Shown: one piece after another, positions 63,134-64,000 of the stretch | How positions within the stretch are numbered: the first letter of the stretch is position 1 | How the letters are laid out: each line of letters opens with the position of its first letter | Assembly (NCBI RefSeq): GCF_020404765.1 | Contig: NZ_JAIVEM010000149.1 | Location: forward strand, 315-64,314 | Length of the DNA stretch: 64,000 nucleotides | Reading direction: 5' to 3' | Source: Paenibacillus sp. BJ-4 | Lineage (GTDB): Bacteria > Bacillota > Bacilli > Paenibacillales > Paenibacillaceae | Position numbers and translations under genes: made by a program | The notes under the pieces: generated by a model | What the model was told of the DNA's origin: nothing | What the model saw: only the letters and a program-made list of their open reading frames with translations | Databases searched by the model: none

Positions 63134-63360
63134 GTGGCAGCTCCTATGGAGGAAAATAAATACTCTCTTTGTTCCTTCAACGGTATCTCGAAAATTAGGT
63201 TTAATACAGCCCATTATACCGTACCTGACATTCCCGTGGTATTAGGATTTTGCAAAATCCTGAGAATATAATAAGCGGGAGCAGGAGGAAGGAATTTAAG
63301 TGTGCTGCTGCGTAGAACTTTTGCCCGACAAACTCGTCTATCATAGTGGAGGTGGATTTT

Positions 63361-64000
63361 ATGAAAAAAAGCAACACATTTTCAATCATACTATTGACTG
63401 TAGTGGCAGTGCTGGCCCTGTCAGCCTGTGGAACGAAACCGCAAACGAATAACACTACACCTCAGGGTGCAGACCAACCGCAAACGCAACAGCCGCAAGT
63501 GAAACCGGAGCCGGTCGATGAGCCGGAGGTCAAACAAGGCACAGGTGTATACAACGGAGCCGCTGATCCGCATACAGTTGAAATTGAAATGAATGGCGAA
63601 GCTCAATCCTTCCAGCTGGGTGACGGACTGGACACGGTAATTGCTGAACTTAAGGAAGGCGATACAGTAGCGTTTGAATATAACGAAAAAGCAGTAGAGG
63701 GCGATGCGACGGCGAAGCAACTGATTTTAACGAAAATACAAAAAACAGAGGCTGCAACAGATGGCAATCAAAACGGAAGCTCCGATCAACAAGCAGGCGG
63801 AGAACGCTCGAAAACTCAAGCTTTTGAGCTTAACCTTGAAGGGAAAAAGGAAAAGCAGACAGCAACATTGGCAAAAGGAGAGGGATATTCGCTGTATGTG
63901 TTTGATCCGATGTCCCTGTTTCCCGATCAAAACCGTGTTGCCTTGGCTGTAGATGATAACTATTATGCTGAAATTACGAAGCTGCCCTCCGATTTTAATC
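63361..64000 (+). CDS. Lipoprotein, C-terminus beyond right edge
   Basis: The frame is open from ATG 63361, after GGAGGTGG, to the window end (213 codons). The signal peptide (TFSIILLTVVAVLALSAC) ends in a lipobox with Cys. A Gln/Pro-rich linker follows, then a repeat-like domain GVYNGAADPHTVEIEMNGEA and LGDGLDTVIAELKEGDTVAFEYNEK, and then FELNLEGKKEKQTATLAKGEGYSLYVF. It is an anchored extracytoplasmic protein of unknown function; the second module may be of the inhibitor or stress type. Confidence 0.85.
   Translation, partial: MKKSNTFSIILLTVVAVLALSACGTKPQTNNTTPQGADQPQTQQPQVKPEPVDEPEVKQGTGVYNGAADPHTVEIEMNGEAQSFQLGDGLDTVIAELKEGDTVAFEYNEKAVEGDATAKQLILTKIQKTEAATDGNQNGSSDQQAGGERSKTQAFELNLEGKKEKQTATLAKGEGYSLYVFDPMSLFPDQNRVALAVDDNYYAEITKLPSDFN

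Overview
The window looks like a chromosome segment of a low-to-mid GC Gram-positive of the Paenibacillus type. The evidence is the strong AGGAGG-like ribosome binding sites with frequent GTG/TTG starts, lipoproteins with Gram-positive style signal peptides, S-layer (SLH) remnants, a perfect Fur box, and oligopeptide ABC and methyl-accepting receptor genes of Firmicute type. The genus is inferred from gene content and was not tested by a search. No rRNA, tRNA or CRISPR array was seen.

Layout. Positions 1-5.1 kb hold a partial gene, an SRAP protein, and a decayed patch (HTH pseudogene, IS3-type transposase remnant, broken tyrosine recombinase) around an AT-rich pair that looks like a peptide precursor plus radical SAM/SPASM maturase. 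6.1-7.5 kb holds two secreted proteins. 8.0-11.2 kb is a GC-richer three-gene operon for siroheme-dependent heme synthesis (AhbC/NirJ1, AhbD/NirJ2, fused AhbA-AhbB). 11.3-15.5 kb is mostly debris (SLH/FN3, AraC and MFS remnants) plus a candidate type I toxin. 15.9-23.9 kb is an oligopeptide ABC operon that also contains an M20 peptidase and a DUF1177 protein. 24.1-29.1 kb is a rhamnoside-utilisation unit (GH78, MFS, AraC regulator). 29.3-46.6 kb is a mix of housekeeping and accessory genes: kinase-like, S1-like, a two-headed isoprenoid synthase, two chemoreceptors, ADP-ribosylglycohydrolase, CueP, SatA, EndoU-like, CYTH-phosphatase and a Fur-controlled siderophore lipoprotein.

The most interesting part is 47.0-60.3 kb: a tyrosine recombinase followed by a tandem array of about 14 cassettes, almost all on the + strand. 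Each holds one or two small AT-rich genes and ends in an imperfect palindrome of about 95-165 bp, with outer arms of the type RYYYAAC ... GTTRRRY and inner arms such as TATTCACG / CGTGAATA. This is the architecture of an integron (recombinase, attI-like core at 48254-48260, gene-attC units). The recombinase, however, looks XerC/D-like, carries an unusual N-terminal domain, and appears to lack the extra segment that defines IntI. The att sites are intact near the recombinase and decay with distance, as expected if new cassettes enter at the recombinase end. Cassette contents look like defence, toxin-antitoxin or resistance genes: DUF3800-like, HEPN (R-x4-H), duplicated HTH/DUF6809-like divergent pairs, Imm1-like, TmrB-like, Nudix, GNAT, DinB, metallophosphoesterase and retropepsin-like.

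Several genes across the window are broken by single-base shifts, some of them in homopolymer runs. Some may be real decay and some may be sequencing error. The right end has a mercaptopyruvate sulfurtransferase, an EamA transporter and a partial lipoprotein.
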